From Coptis chinensis (Eukaryota > Streptophyta > Magnoliopsida > Ranunculales > Ranunculaceae): a DNA stretch of 64,000 bases. The stretch covers positions 107,715,501 through 107,779,500 of the forward strand of contig CM027378.1 of NCBI GenBank assembly GCA_015680905.1. Reading direction: 5' to 3'. The notes below the pieces were generated by a model. That model ran no database searches, was not told the DNA's origin, and worked only from the letters and a program-made list of their open reading frames with translations. This document shows, one piece after another, positions 1-11,079 of the stretch. A program made the translations under genes and the position numbers. The stretch's first letter is position 1, and every line of letters starts with the position of its first letter.

Positions 1-1170
1 GCCTCCATTGCACATTCCATTTCTTGGAATTTTTGCTTGCTTATACGAATAACAACCTATCGAAGTGATATAACATAAGAGACAGTGAGAAACTAAGGTG
101 CAGACACATATCCACCTTCAAAGTCACATGACAACACATATCCTCCTCGCTTATACCGGAATCTAGATCCTTCTTCCCATAGAAATTTTTACGTTTGCCA
201 AAAAAAATCATGAACATTTTAAGTTTTACTTCCCCTGTTCCCCAGCATCTAGCAAATATCATACTGCCTAGTGAACTCCCCTTGGAATCAATATCAACCT
301 TGAATCCCATAGCTAGGTGCTAGGGTGAGGGCAAGAGAGATAGATGATTCAACTTGATGTTAAGATGGTTTCACTATTTATGGGAAATTGCGTCACTAAG
401 GCTGAGTCCAATGGCTCCGCATCCCCACAAAAGTGGTGTGATTTGCGACAGTTCATACTCTCCATCCATATATTACTCTCCATATATAGAGAGTATTTTT
501 GAGAAATGTGGAGTGCATTCTACGCGAGTTGAAATGACGTAAAATGAAAAAACCCAAATGGCGCAAGTTGAAGTTGCCCAAAATAAAATGGAATTTCATT
601 TGGCGCCATTTGAATTGGAGTCATTTGGCTCTTTTGCCTTTTGCGTCATTTGGCACTTTTGTTTTTTGCGTTATTTGGCGCCATTTGAATTGAGTCTTTT
701 GATTTGCGTAGTATTTTTAAATGGCCAAAACCTAGTCTCTATCCTTATAATCCTAACAACAAGAGTTATCTTTGCCCCCTTTTTAAAATCAAATAATTCT
801 GTAACATCATCATAATATGTCAGTATGTCACAAACTCACAACTTGTTAAAGCAATTTTCATGGTGGAATAGCATCATTGGTCCAAAAAGTAACGATAGAC
901 AAAGAATAAAGGTCCTTGAAGATATTATTAGGGCTAAGTAGCTTTCACAAAATATCACTAATAAATCTAACAGTAAACAATCAAATCCATTTAATATTTA
1001 ATTCACAACTGGAAGTAGTGGAGATGATATCATATGATAACTAGATCTCCCCCTTTCAAACAAAATTCACGACGACAAACTTACACATCAAGCACTTACT
1101 ATGCATATAGAGAAAATTCAAAACTAACAGCAACAAAAACAAACCCCATCTTCATATGATCGATCTCTGT
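1..1170. other. no recognisable gene
   Basis: I see no supportable gene here. The 3' end of the dehydrin transcript probably lies in its right part, on the - strand. The 18-bp motif ttggcgccatttgaattg occurs at about 600 and again near 676, separated by related 'catttggcrc' words, so the stretch 560-700 is internally repetitive and may be a decayed short transposon. A short palindrome (actctccatatatagagagt) lies near 475-495. Short open frames in this part match no family that I recognise. Confidence 0.4.
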
Positions 1171-1177
1171 GATAAAA

Positions 1178-2170
1178 TTAGTGATCAGTCTCTTTCTTCT
1201 CTTCTTCAGTCTTGTGGTACCCGGGCAATTTCTCCTTGATCTTCTCCAACATTCCCTTCTTCTCTTTCGCCTCTCCCTCGTGCTCAACTGGAGCAGGAGT
1301 GGGGACAGGCGCCGCAGGGGCAGAGTACTCCTGGGGCTTCTTGTGTGTACCGGGAAGCTTGTCCTTGATCTTTTCCATGAAACTCTTCTTCTCCTCTGGA
1401 GTTTTCACATCTTCAGGATGAGAAACAACAGCGGGTACTTCATCATACTTCTCAATTGGTATTGAAGTGTCTTCCTGTTCAAACTTCTTCTCTTCTTCTT
1501 TCTCACCTGATATCTTCTCCTCAATCTTCTCTTTCAATCCTTTCTTCTTCTTCTTCTTGATCTTCTCTCCTCCCTCTTCCACTTCTTCCTCATCACTAGA
1601 CTGCATGATTCAAAGAAAATGAGTCATTACAAAATTTGTTTTTGCACTTTAGAATATGACTCTGTTTTATCGATCTTTTTTTCAGAATATGTTGAAACTT
1701 GAAATACAAGAAAACTTTTGCCGTGGCCTAAACAATGACAAATGTTCATGTAACAAAATAACAACTCAAAAAACGTCGCACGATCAAATCAATTACTACT
1801 ACTACTACTACTACTGGTCTACTGATCTGACCTTATTCTATCAATCAATTATCAAAGATGAATTAAAACAGGTAGGTATATGTAAACTTACCGAACTAGA
1901 ACTGCTGCTGCCAGATCGGTGAAGCTTTTCAAGTAGACTAGGCTTCTTCTCCTCTTCCCCTTCTACCTTAACCTCAGGTTCCGACACATGTACTTTCTCA
2001 GGTTCCGACACATGCACTTTCTCAGGTTCCGACACATGCACTTTCTCCAACTCAGTAGCAATCACTTCTTCTTGTGGCTTCTCTTCTTCTTTCTTCCTCA
2101 AGAAATCAAACATCCCACGATCCTTGATCTCTCCAGTCTCAACGTTTGTATGTTGTTGTTCCTCAGCCAT
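1178..2170 (-). CDS. acidic SKn-type dehydrin (two exons)
   Basis: Intrinsically disordered group 2 LEA protein that protects membranes and proteins during cold and drought, as in the COR47/ERD10/ERD14 group. Exon 1 is 2170-1892 and exon 2 is 1600-1178. The 291-bp intron has a consensus donor (GTAAGT) and acceptor (TGCAG) in phase 0, giving 233 residues. Visible in order: MAEEQQ start, F-segment DRGMFDFLRKKEEE, three EKVHVSEP repeats, a serine tract LHRSGSSSSSSSDEEE exactly spanning the splice junction, and three lysine-rich K-segments (KKGLKEKIEEKISG, EKKSFMEKIKDKLPG, EKKGMLEKIKEKLPG). The order F-S-K3, with acidic and lysine-rich composition, is diagnostic. The upstream in-frame ATG at 2224 was not used, because the family conserves the MAEE start. 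The intron within the S-segment is typical of dehydrin genes. No damage is seen, so this is probably a live gene. The first K-segment is the most divergent. Confidence 0.93.
1974..2045 (-). repeat. three 24-bp in-frame tandem repeats in dehydrin exon 1
   Basis: Three consecutive 24-bp units (1974-1997, 1998-2021, 2022-2045) encode the octapeptide EKVHVSEP three times. The units differ at a single visible position (tacttt versus cacttt), so the expansion looks recent. The repeat keeps frame and lies in the disordered linker between the F- and S-segments. Confidence 0.9.
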
Positions 2171-2760
2171 ATTATTGTTGACACTTGGCAAATAACTTAA
2201 CAAACACAAAAGAAATAAGAACACTAGCTAGCTTTTTGTTAACAGAGATTATATGTGTTGAGAGGATGAAGTGAATAAGAGGAGAGTGGGGTTTATATAG
2301 AGATGGAAAACGCGCAAGTAACGCGATTAAGGCAAAAATAAATGAGTAAAGAAAGTGAGAGGAGAGACTGTCGAGTAATTGTAACCGACGAAAGTATATA
2401 AAAAGAAAAAGGAAATAATAAAAGTAGGAAAAGGAAATAAAATAAGAGATGAGAGAGGGAAAGAGAATGTGTTTATGTGCGTGTATAGGCTGGAAGGATT
2501 GTGTGTCATGGCATTGCGTGCCGACTACCAATGGAATCATAATCAGGTCCACGTGTTTATGGGGACAATGGGTAGATCTCGAGATCAGGTTTATCAGAAG
2601 GTCGGTTTAAGGACTTTACTCTAATGACCAAATGCCACGTGTACTGCGCATAGATATGACTGGTTGGCAAGAAACTGTGAGCTGCCAGTGAGGTACGTTT
2701 GCATCAGACACTGTGACTCCATCTGTGGAAATGGATGGCCCAGAAGTGATGACGTGCAGT
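2171..2760 (-). promoter_or_regulatory. dehydrin promoter with TATA box, DRE/CRT and ABRE cores
   Basis: Reading on the - strand, a TATA box (CTATATAAAC) lies at about 2293-2301, some 125 bp upstream of the start codon. Three DRE/CRT cores (RCCGAC) are present: ACCGAC at 2384-2389, GCCGAC at 2520-2525, and ACCGAC on the gene strand at 2601-2606. Two CACGTG G-box/ABRE-type motifs lie at 2550-2555 and 2636-2641, with a further ACGTG at 2752-2756. In known cold-regulated dehydrins, CBF/DREB factors bind DRE and ABF/AREB factors bind ABRE. The inference here is cold-, drought- and ABA-responsive expression. Confidence 0.7.
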
Positions 2761-2984
2761 TGGTGGGGTCATTTGAAGAATCTAAGCCTTGTATACTTTT
2801 TCCTATAGGTCCCATCCGCATGGGTGAGCAGCAGTACCTCACCACTGGAGTGGTGACTTGTGAGCCCCTTATTCTGCGTGTATTTGTTCTGACTTCGAGT
2901 AAAATCCAATGTATTTGGTGCGTGATTGGGATATTTTCCAAGGTACTCTATTTTTCCCCGTTAATCAACAAAATATAAGATAAT

Positions 2985-3537
2985 TTTAGGTGGTAGTATC
3001 ACTTGTCAAAAATTTTAAATTTGAAGAAAAAATTTGAATTTTTTTGGAATTCCAATTTTTTTGGAATTCCAACTCTAGGTAGTAGTATATTCGATTGTAT
3101 CACTTGTCCGTTTGCATTCTTGTTTGCAAATTTGACAATTTGAATGCGGATGCGGAACAACATTAGTAATGTCACGCGCTATTGTAAATATTGTCGATTT
3201 TTATTTATTTATTTATTTATTTATTTTGACTAGCACCACGTGTCAGTGGTACTGTACTGGCACACGTCACTACTAATGTCGCGCGAGTTATTATTATTTT
3301 TTATTTTTTCAATTTGGTGCGACAGTGGGAATGTTACGTGAGTTTTTTTTTCAACTTGGAGGCGATAATTGTCGTGCGACAATAGTACTGGCGTGCGCCA
3401 GTACCAATAACGCGCGTGGTAGAATCTACAATCTCATTTACGGTTGATATTTGCGACCAGTTATAGTTGGTCAAAATTTACGACCAGTTTCTCCAAATTT
3501 CTTCTTCAAATTTAAAGAATACTACCACTATCTAAAA
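2985..3537. mobile_element. putative MITE with imperfect terminal inverted repeats
   Basis: The left end (tttttaggtggtagtat, then aaatttgaagaa) is matched in inverted orientation at the right end (ttcttcaaattt, then atactaccactatctaaaaa). The interior is non-coding and rich in short GC-containing words such as gtcgcgcgag, gcgtgcgccagt and gcgaccagtt...ggtcaaaatttacgaccag. These resemble subterminal repeats of plant CACTA-type elements. No clear target-site duplication was identified, so the superfamily is open. Confidence 0.45.
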
Positions 3538-5320
3538 ATGCTCTAAAAACTATCATTTAATACAGTCGCATTGGTAGTTTTTTTTTAAGATAATATTCGC
3601 ATTGGTAGCTTATTATTACGAATAATGCTAATAAACCATTAATATATCCAATTAAATTGGCCAGTATCCATGGTGTCAATCTGGTATGCACTGACATTTA
3701 AATTGAAATTAGTTGGATGCAATAAGTTCAATTCTGCTCAAATTATCTGTACGCCATAAATTTATCATCAAGTGGCAATAACGTATAGCAAAATTAAAAA
3801 TCTCTTTTAGAGAGTAGTTGAATAGTCGTGCCCAATTTCTTTACTTGGTAGTCATTATCGAGTTCTTTACTTGGGAAGATTGAACTTTTAAATCGATGAG
3901 GCGGGCCTTGAAATAGACAGAGTCGGTTGAACATAGACTTTATTTTTCAAAAAAACTAATATGGGCTAAAGGATGAAACTGTTGTGTTCATCATTTCTTG
4001 TAGCGAGACTTTCTCACATCATGGCCGACCACTTCCTAAATCAAGTCCGAGGAACATGCCCAATAATTAAACCGAATCATACTTTGGGAGACTCTTGTAC
4101 GAATGTTTCTTTATCAGTTTGATCTCCAGATTGACACCAGTCCTAGAGAGACAGTGATCAGCAGGGTAATGGACTTGATGTTTTAATTTTTATGATTCTT
4201 TACTATGTGCTGAGTAGATCTAGTACGTAATCCGAAAATTTGGAGCAATTCTGAAGTTCATATGGTTAATCTTCACTTGATTTCTTTACATTATCTGAAT
4301 CTGTTTTATTAAACAGGAGAGAAGATGCAAGTTGAACCAAACATTGGTAAGAACATTAATAAATTAAGAAAAAAATATGTTGTCCCTTACCGGATATAAT
4401 AGCGAAAAAAAAATCCCTAACCGGATGTTGCACGGCACCCTCAGCTCACTTCGCCACGCAAAAACTTGCATGGTAGCCTCTAATTAAGGCCTTAAGGGAA
4501 CAAGAAAAGTACTTTCTAAAGATTTCCAACTTTCCAAGTTCCAACTGCCAAGCACGTACGAAACTATACAGGGAAGTGATGGAACAGAGACGAATACAAC
4601 ATTGTACGCAATCTGTTTGGTACGTCGGCCATGTAAAACAGCATGACATACAATTGGGTTGATGTTGCCAACAGCGGATGTTCCCTCTTCCTTGTTGTAG
4701 TTGTAGCAAAGGTGGATACACGCAAATGTCTTTCCAAAAATTGCTATCGTTTGTGGACTGCCCCTTCACCAAATAGAATAATAGATTGGCCGAGTTCGTT
4801 ATTTACTGTTGTGTTATCTATCTAACAAAATAGAGAAGTATGGGGGCCAAAAAGCTCCATCCAATAGTTGGTAATCATCCTACCTACATTAATATCCATT
4901 TTTCCAAGATACTCACAGTGAGCCACATCAACAATTTTTTTAAAAAAACCCATATTTTCAGAATATTTATTTTCCTTCTTACGAAAAATACCCTTAAAAT
5001 TGGTCTATTTTGTAATTTATAGAAATCTATTAGGTCTTTTCACATGTGGTGAGAAAAAAAAAACAAAAAATACGCCTCATTTGAATTGTATGCTGGGGGT
5101 AAGGAATTAATTAACAATCCAAAAAAGAAACCCAAGTTGTCGTCAAACACCTAAACTTTCTCAAATCTCCAAATCAGGAAAAAATCTCTTGATTCTTCTC
5201 GGAACTCTCCATAGCGGGGATAGGGTCATTCGTAATCTCAAGCCAAAGTCTCTGTATTTTGGAAAGCGCAGAGCTGGGAAAACTGATCGGCATTAGTTTG
5301 TTTGTCTCATACTGTTGCAG
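3538..5320. other. non-coding, no recognisable gene
   Basis: AT-rich sequence without a supportable coding frame. The short open frames between 4446 and 5022 have no family motifs, and their composition matches the surrounding non-coding DNA. Confidence 0.4.
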
Positions 5321-6070
5321 AGGGATGAAACAAATGGCGTTCTTGCTAGGAATGTAGAGTTCTCACAGCTGGTCATTGACTATGAAAGAAAAGTCCGTGA
5401 GAGTTCTGATTCTTTACATGCTGCCGAAGAGCTTTCAAGAAAGTTAACTATGGAGGTTACTAGAGCTATTTGATATAATAAGCTCTTTTTAGTCTCTGAC
5501 AATTTTGTGTTTTTGATAGGCGAGTGTTGATTTATCCAAAGGGGAACAATGTAGATTATTTATCAATGTACTTAGATGTAGCACATGCGACTGATTTGCC
5601 TTGTGGGTCGAGTACAAATGCCCAATTCGGGGTTTGTCGTGGTTAATCAAGTGTACAAGATAAATACACCGTAAAGACGGGGTTTGAATTTTTCCCCTCT
5701 GCATCTCTTTCTTCCCGAAAACTATGTGCGGGTGTATTTACCCTTCTATAGACTACTTTTGAAGAACCTTATATACACTTTCTACAGCTTAATTCTCACT
5801 ACATTGATTACGTTTTTATAGATATCTCGATCTGTTGAAGCATGAAAAGAGTTTGTGAATCCGAGAAAAGAGCGGTCCGATGAAGTTTGTAGTTTGCCCA
5901 CAGAGGGTCCATCGCCTTCGGGTGATGTTTCAACCCCCAAAAAAAAAAATGTAAAACGAAAAGGTTATCCTCTATATTACTGTCTTGATCTATTTAATTT
6001 TGTTTAAATCGTCTAGGAGGCGAGAGTCAAGGAAATGAGGAAGCAAGAGGAGTACTTGAAGCAAGTTAAG
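5321..6070 (+). pseudogene. nuclear-pore anchor (NUA/TPR homologue) exon fragments
   Basis: NUA is the plant homologue of TPR, the long coiled-coil protein of the nuclear-pore basket. Three pieces of its rod domain are recognisable in order. 5321-5455 (after a cag acceptor, ending before GT) encodes RDETNGVLARNVEFSQL... to ...EELSRKLTMEV. About 5826-5935 encodes LLKHEK, then in a shifted frame SDEV.SL, then in another frame RVHRLRVM. 6017-6070 (after tag, before gttggt) encodes EARVKEMRKQEEYLKQVK. The order and spacing match consecutive exons of NUA as I recall it. The middle piece has a stop codon (LLKHEKSL*) and at least two frameshifts. The rest of the gene, which is over 2,000 residues in the family, is absent. 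It is therefore a fragment, possibly a duplication or transposon capture. Confidence 0.75.
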
Positions 6071-6258
6071 GTTGGTTTGCTTATTTTATCCTTTTATGTG
6101 TTTCTAGCAAAGAAATTGTATCGTCGGGGGTTGTGTTTATTTTTCTAGGGTTTTAGCAGAATGTAAGTGGTATATGTCTTAAGTCTTAACAATGCTACTT
6201 TTGCTACTGTTCTTAGGGCGTGTAGTGGTGTGAGAATTTGAGTTTTCACTATGTTGAT

Positions 6259-6384
6259 CAAATTCACTCTAAGATTATGCATTATGGTTTTGAAACTGAT
6301 CCAATAGTATGTAACCCTTTGATTGATTTGTATTCAAAGAGTGGAGGCATAAGTTTGGCGCAGACAATTTTTAGGGTATGTTAG
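6259..6384 (+). pseudogene. PPR (pentatricopeptide repeat) protein fragment
   Basis: A 41-codon stretch ending at a TAG reads QIHSKIMHYGFETDP then IVCNPLIDLYSKSG and ISLAQTIFRVC. This is the usual look of a PLS-type PPR motif pair (HSKIxxxGFExDPxVxNxLIDLYSKSG), found in organelle RNA-editing and RNA-processing factors. A whole protein would carry ten or more such motifs and this has about one and a half. It follows the NUA fragments in the same orientation by about 190 bp. No start codon or targeting peptide is seen. Fragment status is clear; the exact parent gene is unknown. Confidence 0.65.
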
Positions 6385-6894
6385 AAGACTTCGAGGGCAT
6401 GGTCCACTTGCCCAGCGTGGCAATAAGTGTTGATGAGGATAGCCTAGGTTGTACGCTGTGGAGGTAATTTTTGTAGCTTGGGTTTCTAACATAGAGCAAG
6501 TTTGGAGGCAACGTTGTACAAATTCTCTTTCTGCTCCTGGTCCTGCCTTACAGAAGAACGTAACGTAGTGGAGGTGGTGGATGAGCCGCAGAGAGATTGG
6601 AGGAGATGGTTGTGTGAGAGTCATGATGATGGAAGGCTGAATCGTTTTTGAGTTATCCCTCACCTATAGTTAAATGTAAATTGCACAATCACAGGGACGA
6701 GGGACTCTGCCTCTTATCACTGTTACTCTGATCAAACTTGCAAGTATTATTAAAGCAGCGGCTAGGTAAAATTAAAAATGGCCGGGGAACCTCTAGCATA
6801 GAAGCCCTGCTAAACTTTGGAAAATGAGTGGGTCTAGAAAGAACGAGAGGTATAAGCTCTACAATTATTTCCTCTATATTTCTGTGGGGTGGGA

Positions 6895-7008
6895 TTTTGT
6901 GATTCATTTTTTTTTTTTTTTTTTTTTTTGATAAGTAAATTTTATTAATGTAGGGCAAGACCAGAAAGGCCACTACAATTAGAGTATAGTGAAGGTTTTG
7001 TGATTCAT
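6895..7008 (-). mobile_element. very short 5'-truncated retroposon (LINE/SINE tail) with 13-bp TSD
   Basis: A run of 23 T (6907-6929) is followed by a 66-bp body ending at 6995, so the element is inserted on the - strand with its poly(A) to the left. The 13-bp word ttttgtgattcat occurs at 6895-6907 and again at 6996-7008, a perfect target-site duplication. On the - strand the body ends aataaaatttacttatc before the A tract, a common 3' tail of plant LINE-like retroposons. The body is far too short to carry a gene. Confidence 0.8.
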
Positions 7009-7686
7009 ACACCTGAAAACAGATTACACAGCATCTAATCCCGGCAGATAAGATTTGCAATGGTCCATATATGGCATTATGGCAATGCACTGGGGAAAAG
7101 AACAAGCATAAGTTCAAAATAGATACTGACAATGGTGCTGCAAGTCTCAGTATGTTCTTTCAGAATACACTGAAGTACATAACTTCCTCTCAGTATGTTC
7201 TTTTCCTTTTTGCATTTATCAGGATCTTTGTTCTATAAAATATATCCAATTAATACTTGGTATGTGTGTTTCTTTATCTTTTGTGGATAAATATGCTCTT
7301 TAATCTGATAAAAAATCATTTTCATTGTTCAAGACATTCAATAGTCGTATTTAAATTTCAGGAGTATAGATCTCACCTTATGGGATGATCGGTTATTAAA
7401 TGGTGTCTGTTCCTTCTTTTAATATTGTTATCATACAATGAAATATATTGTCTGCTTTGGAGCTTTTGAGAACCAAATTAAATATCACAAGTCAAATTAA
7501 CATGTCTTAAATTAACAGGTTCGACCATTATTCTTTATAGTTGATTTCTATATTTAGTATTTTCTGAATTAGTCTCATATGAGATGGTCTTTAGGGGGTT
7601 TTACAACTAATTTGGATGGGTTTTCATCTTCCTTCATAAGCATTTGAAGTGGATTTTCTGATTAGATTTTCCGTCTTAGCCTTGTA
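7009..7686. other. non-coding flank of the Athila-like element
   Basis: No gene, LTR or primer-binding site could be seen here, although this is where the 5' LTR and leader of the following retrotransposon would be expected. This supports a 5' truncation of that element. Confidence 0.4.
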
Positions 7687-8420
7687 TGAGGTTAAGGTCT
7701 GGCCGAACAAAAACACCGAACATAAATACACAACAACATCAACAATCAAGTCTATCTAGTATACCACCCACTACACCTCTAGCTACTATTTCACACACAC
7801 CACCTGATATAATGGCGGAAGAAAGAGAGACTCCTCTCTCTGACTTCTACAAAGCCTTGAGCGATAGCCCCAAATCTTGCATCGTTCTAGTAGGGACCAG
7901 TGGGGGATTTCGAATCCCCAAATATTTTAATTTGTTACCCGTTTTTCATGGATTAGACCATGAAAAACCTTATCAACATATCATTAGAATTGAACAAGTC
8001 CTAACAACATTCCACCATCCTACGGTTGGTGCGGAACAAATTAAATTAAGGGTATTCCCTTTCACCTTAGCCGATAAAGGGCGTCTTGGTTAACTACCCA
8101 AGCCTAATTCTGTGGACTCGTGGGCTAAACTTGTTCAATTTGTTTATGGAACATTTTACCCACCCCTAAAGACGGATGAGATGCTTTCCAAGATTCATTT
8201 CTTTTCGACAAAATCCTCATGAATCATTTTCAGAGGCTTGGAATCGTTTCACCGATCTCCTTATAGAGTGTCCACATCATAACTTAGCTTAAAGACCGTT
8301 ATTTCGTGCCTTTTTCAAAGGACTTCTACACCACCATAAAGAAGTCCTTGACATAATGAATGGGGTAGTTTCTTAAGCAAAGGAGCTTCGGAGGCTTTAT
8401 AAATTTTAGAGGACCAAACT
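7687..8420 (+). pseudogene. gag capsid region of the Athila-like element
   Basis: Structural gag protein that forms the virus-like particle. The frame opens with MRLRSGRTK and runs to a TAA at 8091 after KLRVFPFTLADKGRLG. The homology then continues in other frames: LPKPNSVDSWAKLVQF, then YPPLKTDEMLSKIHF, then EAWNRFTDLLIECPHH, the usual plant gypsy gag signature (..SWxxLxxxFxxxYFP...ExWxRFxxLLxxCPHH). Several stops and shifts show decay. A proline- and threonine-rich N-terminus precedes the conserved part. Zinc-knuckle cysteines were not recognised in the following AT-rich region 8420-9300. Confidence 0.75.
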
Positions 8421-9529
8421 AAGCGAAATAACAACTGGGGGTAGTGATGATATCCACCGCCCGCTTAGTTTATCAAATACGATTAAAGGCCACCCGGTAT
8501 GTTTGAAATTAAACACGATCCCTCGAGCTAAAACTCTAATCGAATCACTCACTAAAAAGGTAGAGGCCATTTCGATTCAACAAAATCCTATCCCCGTCAT
8601 GAATGTAAATTCAAATCCATGTAGTTTCATTTGGAGCCCCGAGCATCCCGACTCCCATCGTCTATAGCCTATGAACAGGCTTGTTCCATTAATAGTGAAC
8701 CTAACGCCCTTGGAGACAAAATCCCAACTTCGGTTGGAGAAATAACCAAAACGTCACACCTCAAGGGTACAATAATCAATATGTTAGGCCTACGCGACAA
8801 ACTTTTAACCAAGCCCCACTACGACAAGGGCGATTGTGGTCGGGGAATTTTAATAATTATAACAACCAAGTGCAACCTCGACAAGGTCAAGCACAAAGTC
8901 AAGGTAATTATAATAATTATAATGCTAATAGAGGTATCGTTAGGTAAATAATAACTATCAAAATCCACCCATAAATAATTCACGTGAAATAGTTCGGTCC
9001 ACCACACCACGTGACTACTACACCCACACAACCGGATCGTCTTGACACCTTCATACAAGTGAGCCAAAACTTTTCCAAACCATGGCTCAATCTAACCAAC
9101 AAACTTCTACAATCCGTTAATAATTTAACCAAACGGTTGGCTCAAGATAAAGCCCAACCCAAAGGTGTGTTGCCGTGTCACGAAATACCTAATCCTAAAA
9201 CAACAAATACAGCCTTTGAGGTAACCGCTAATACTAGTAAAGAGTATGAAAATGTAGGTGAGCTAAAGGCCATCACCACTCTGGATCGGGCAGAGTGGTT
9301 GATAACAAAGTAACTATGCCTATAGTTACCCCACCAAGATAACCCTACACCGCTATATTACTAGATACCGAAATAGAAACTGAAGAGCCTACCACCGTAG
9401 AGGGTACCGCCACAACAAAACCTAAGAAACAGAAGCTACGGTTAAACATCCGTGTAATACCATTGCTAAATATAGAGCCCGAAACCACCGTTTCCACAAA
9501 AATTAGCCATGTTAACTAGGGATACAAAT

Positions 9530-10137
9530 TATGAGGAGATTAGGGATGTTTTCAAGAATCTAACTATAAACCTTCCCTTCCGAAGCTATAAAAGTTACCA
9601 CACCATGCTAAGTTTCTTAAGGAATTGTGTACTACTAGGCATAAGACCAATATACCAAAAGACGCCTTTTTAACAAAACAATTCCCAACTCTATCTGAAC
9701 ATAATGGAATTGTTAAGTACAAGGACCTCGGTCGCCCCATCGTACAATGTACCTTAAGAGATTCCTATACGACGAATCGGCGTTATTAGACTTGGGGGCT
9801 AGTGTCAACTTACTCCCGCTTTTATTTGTATAGACAAATAGGTCTAGATGAGATGCAACCCACTAGAATGGCGTTGCAATTAGCTGATCGTCGTCTATTA
9901 AGTATCCTAAGGGTGTCGCCGAAAATGTTCTAGTAAAATTCAGGATTTTACTATCCGGCCGATTTTGTCATCCTCGACCACACGTAAGTCGATTAACGAC
10001 TGGTCCCGATCATCTTAGTATGCCCTTTTCGCGTAACCGCCAATGCGCTTCATTAATTGCCGTGATGGTTCAATGTCCATGTCTTTTGGCCATCTTCTTC
10101 GTTGAAGTCAATGTTTTTAAAACAAAGACACGCAGTT
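9530..10137 (+). pseudogene. aspartic protease region of the Athila-like element
   Basis: Retroelement aspartic protease that would process gag-pol. Recognisable words in several frames are TINLPF, then TLSEHNGIVKYKDLGRPIV, then LDLGASVNLLP (the catalytic D-T/L-G-A-S box), then LQLADRR and NALINCRDGSM. This order is that of Athila/Tat proteases. The catalytic Asp is kept but Thr is replaced by Leu, and frameshifts break the frame. The homology is cut off exactly at the hAT-like insertion (10138) and resumes at 11080 with GEVSMIESVVRDYF, the post-protease linker of this lineage. Confidence 0.7.
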
Positions 10138-11079
10138 TAGGGTGTGTCTTTTTTGCGAATTTCCGATTTTTCGAAATCCGACCGAAATTGGTGCGGCTCG
10201 GGTGTAGTTTTCATGGGCGATTTTCCGATTTCGAAAATTCGAAAAAAATTGGATCGGATTTGGATATAATTCTAAAATCCGATCCGATCCGAAAATTCCG
10301 AAATTTCCGATATTATTGCCAATTTCTTCCGAAAATATATACTTCTCTCACTATCCACTTGATTAGATCTCGACCGTCATTCATTTTCTAGTTTTTTACT
10401 TCCAAAAATAAAACAAAAACATAACCTAGCCGCTACTTTCCCACTTGAATTGGACCACTCTACTGTCATTACACCGTCTACCATAACAACAATGATATGA
10501 AAAAAAATGTCATTGAGTCATACAATGACTTCGCACTAATCCAAAAGCCAAATTCCAATAGATATAATATTATGTAAAGCTACTTAGAGTCCAAGACCAT
10601 AATCCATTATTTATGCACGGAGAACACGCTTCAATTTTCACACACCTAAAAAAGATTGAAACATTACAAATACCCAAACCTCAACAGAATGCAATGTTTG
10701 CTATTGGTGGTCGCAAGTTCTTTTTCGTTTTTTTTTTCTTGGATCACTTGTTTGAATGAAAATGGGTTTTCAAGAAACAAGTCGTATTGTTGTTGGTACA
10801 TTGGTATTGTGGACATGGTTTTCTCCCTACAATGAACATTGGCGTATGATATTCTAAAAATAATTGAAAATAAATAGATCTTTGAAAATTTACCAAGTAT
10901 TCCGAAATTTCCGAGTTATTCCGAAATTTCCGAAAGTTTTGAAATTGGAAATATATTTTGAATCCGAAAAAAAATTGGATCGGATTTGGCTAGCATATTA
11001 GGTTCCGAAAAAAATTTGGAAAAATTCCGAAGGAGGTTAATCCGATCCGATCCGATCCGAAGTCACCCCTAACACAGTT
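10130..11079. mobile_element. hAT-like non-autonomous transposon with 8-bp TSD
   Basis: The element proper is 10138-11071 (934 bp). It starts TAGGGTGTGTC and ends (inverted) TAGGGGTGACT, the usual hAT-type terminus. It is flanked by 8-bp near-identical words, acgcagtt (10130-10137) and acacagtt (11072-11079). Both ends carry subterminal repeats of the type ggatcggattt and attccgaaatttccga in both orientations. No transposase frame is present. It lies inside the protease/linker region of the Athila-like element, so it inserted later. Confidence 0.75.

Noticed and set aside
41..310. 89-codon - strand open frame at the left edge
   Set aside because: No recognisable motif, no supporting splice or promoter signals, and AT-rich composition like its flanks.
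1099..1465. Open frames on both strands overlapping the dehydrin exon 2
   Set aside because: They are other frames of the lysine/glutamate-rich dehydrin coding sequence.
7658..7662. gatta as a possible left target-site duplication for the Athila-like element (gatta also follows the 3' LTR at 19560)
   Set aside because: No 5' LTR lies between this word and gag, and a 5-bp AT-rich match is expected by chance.
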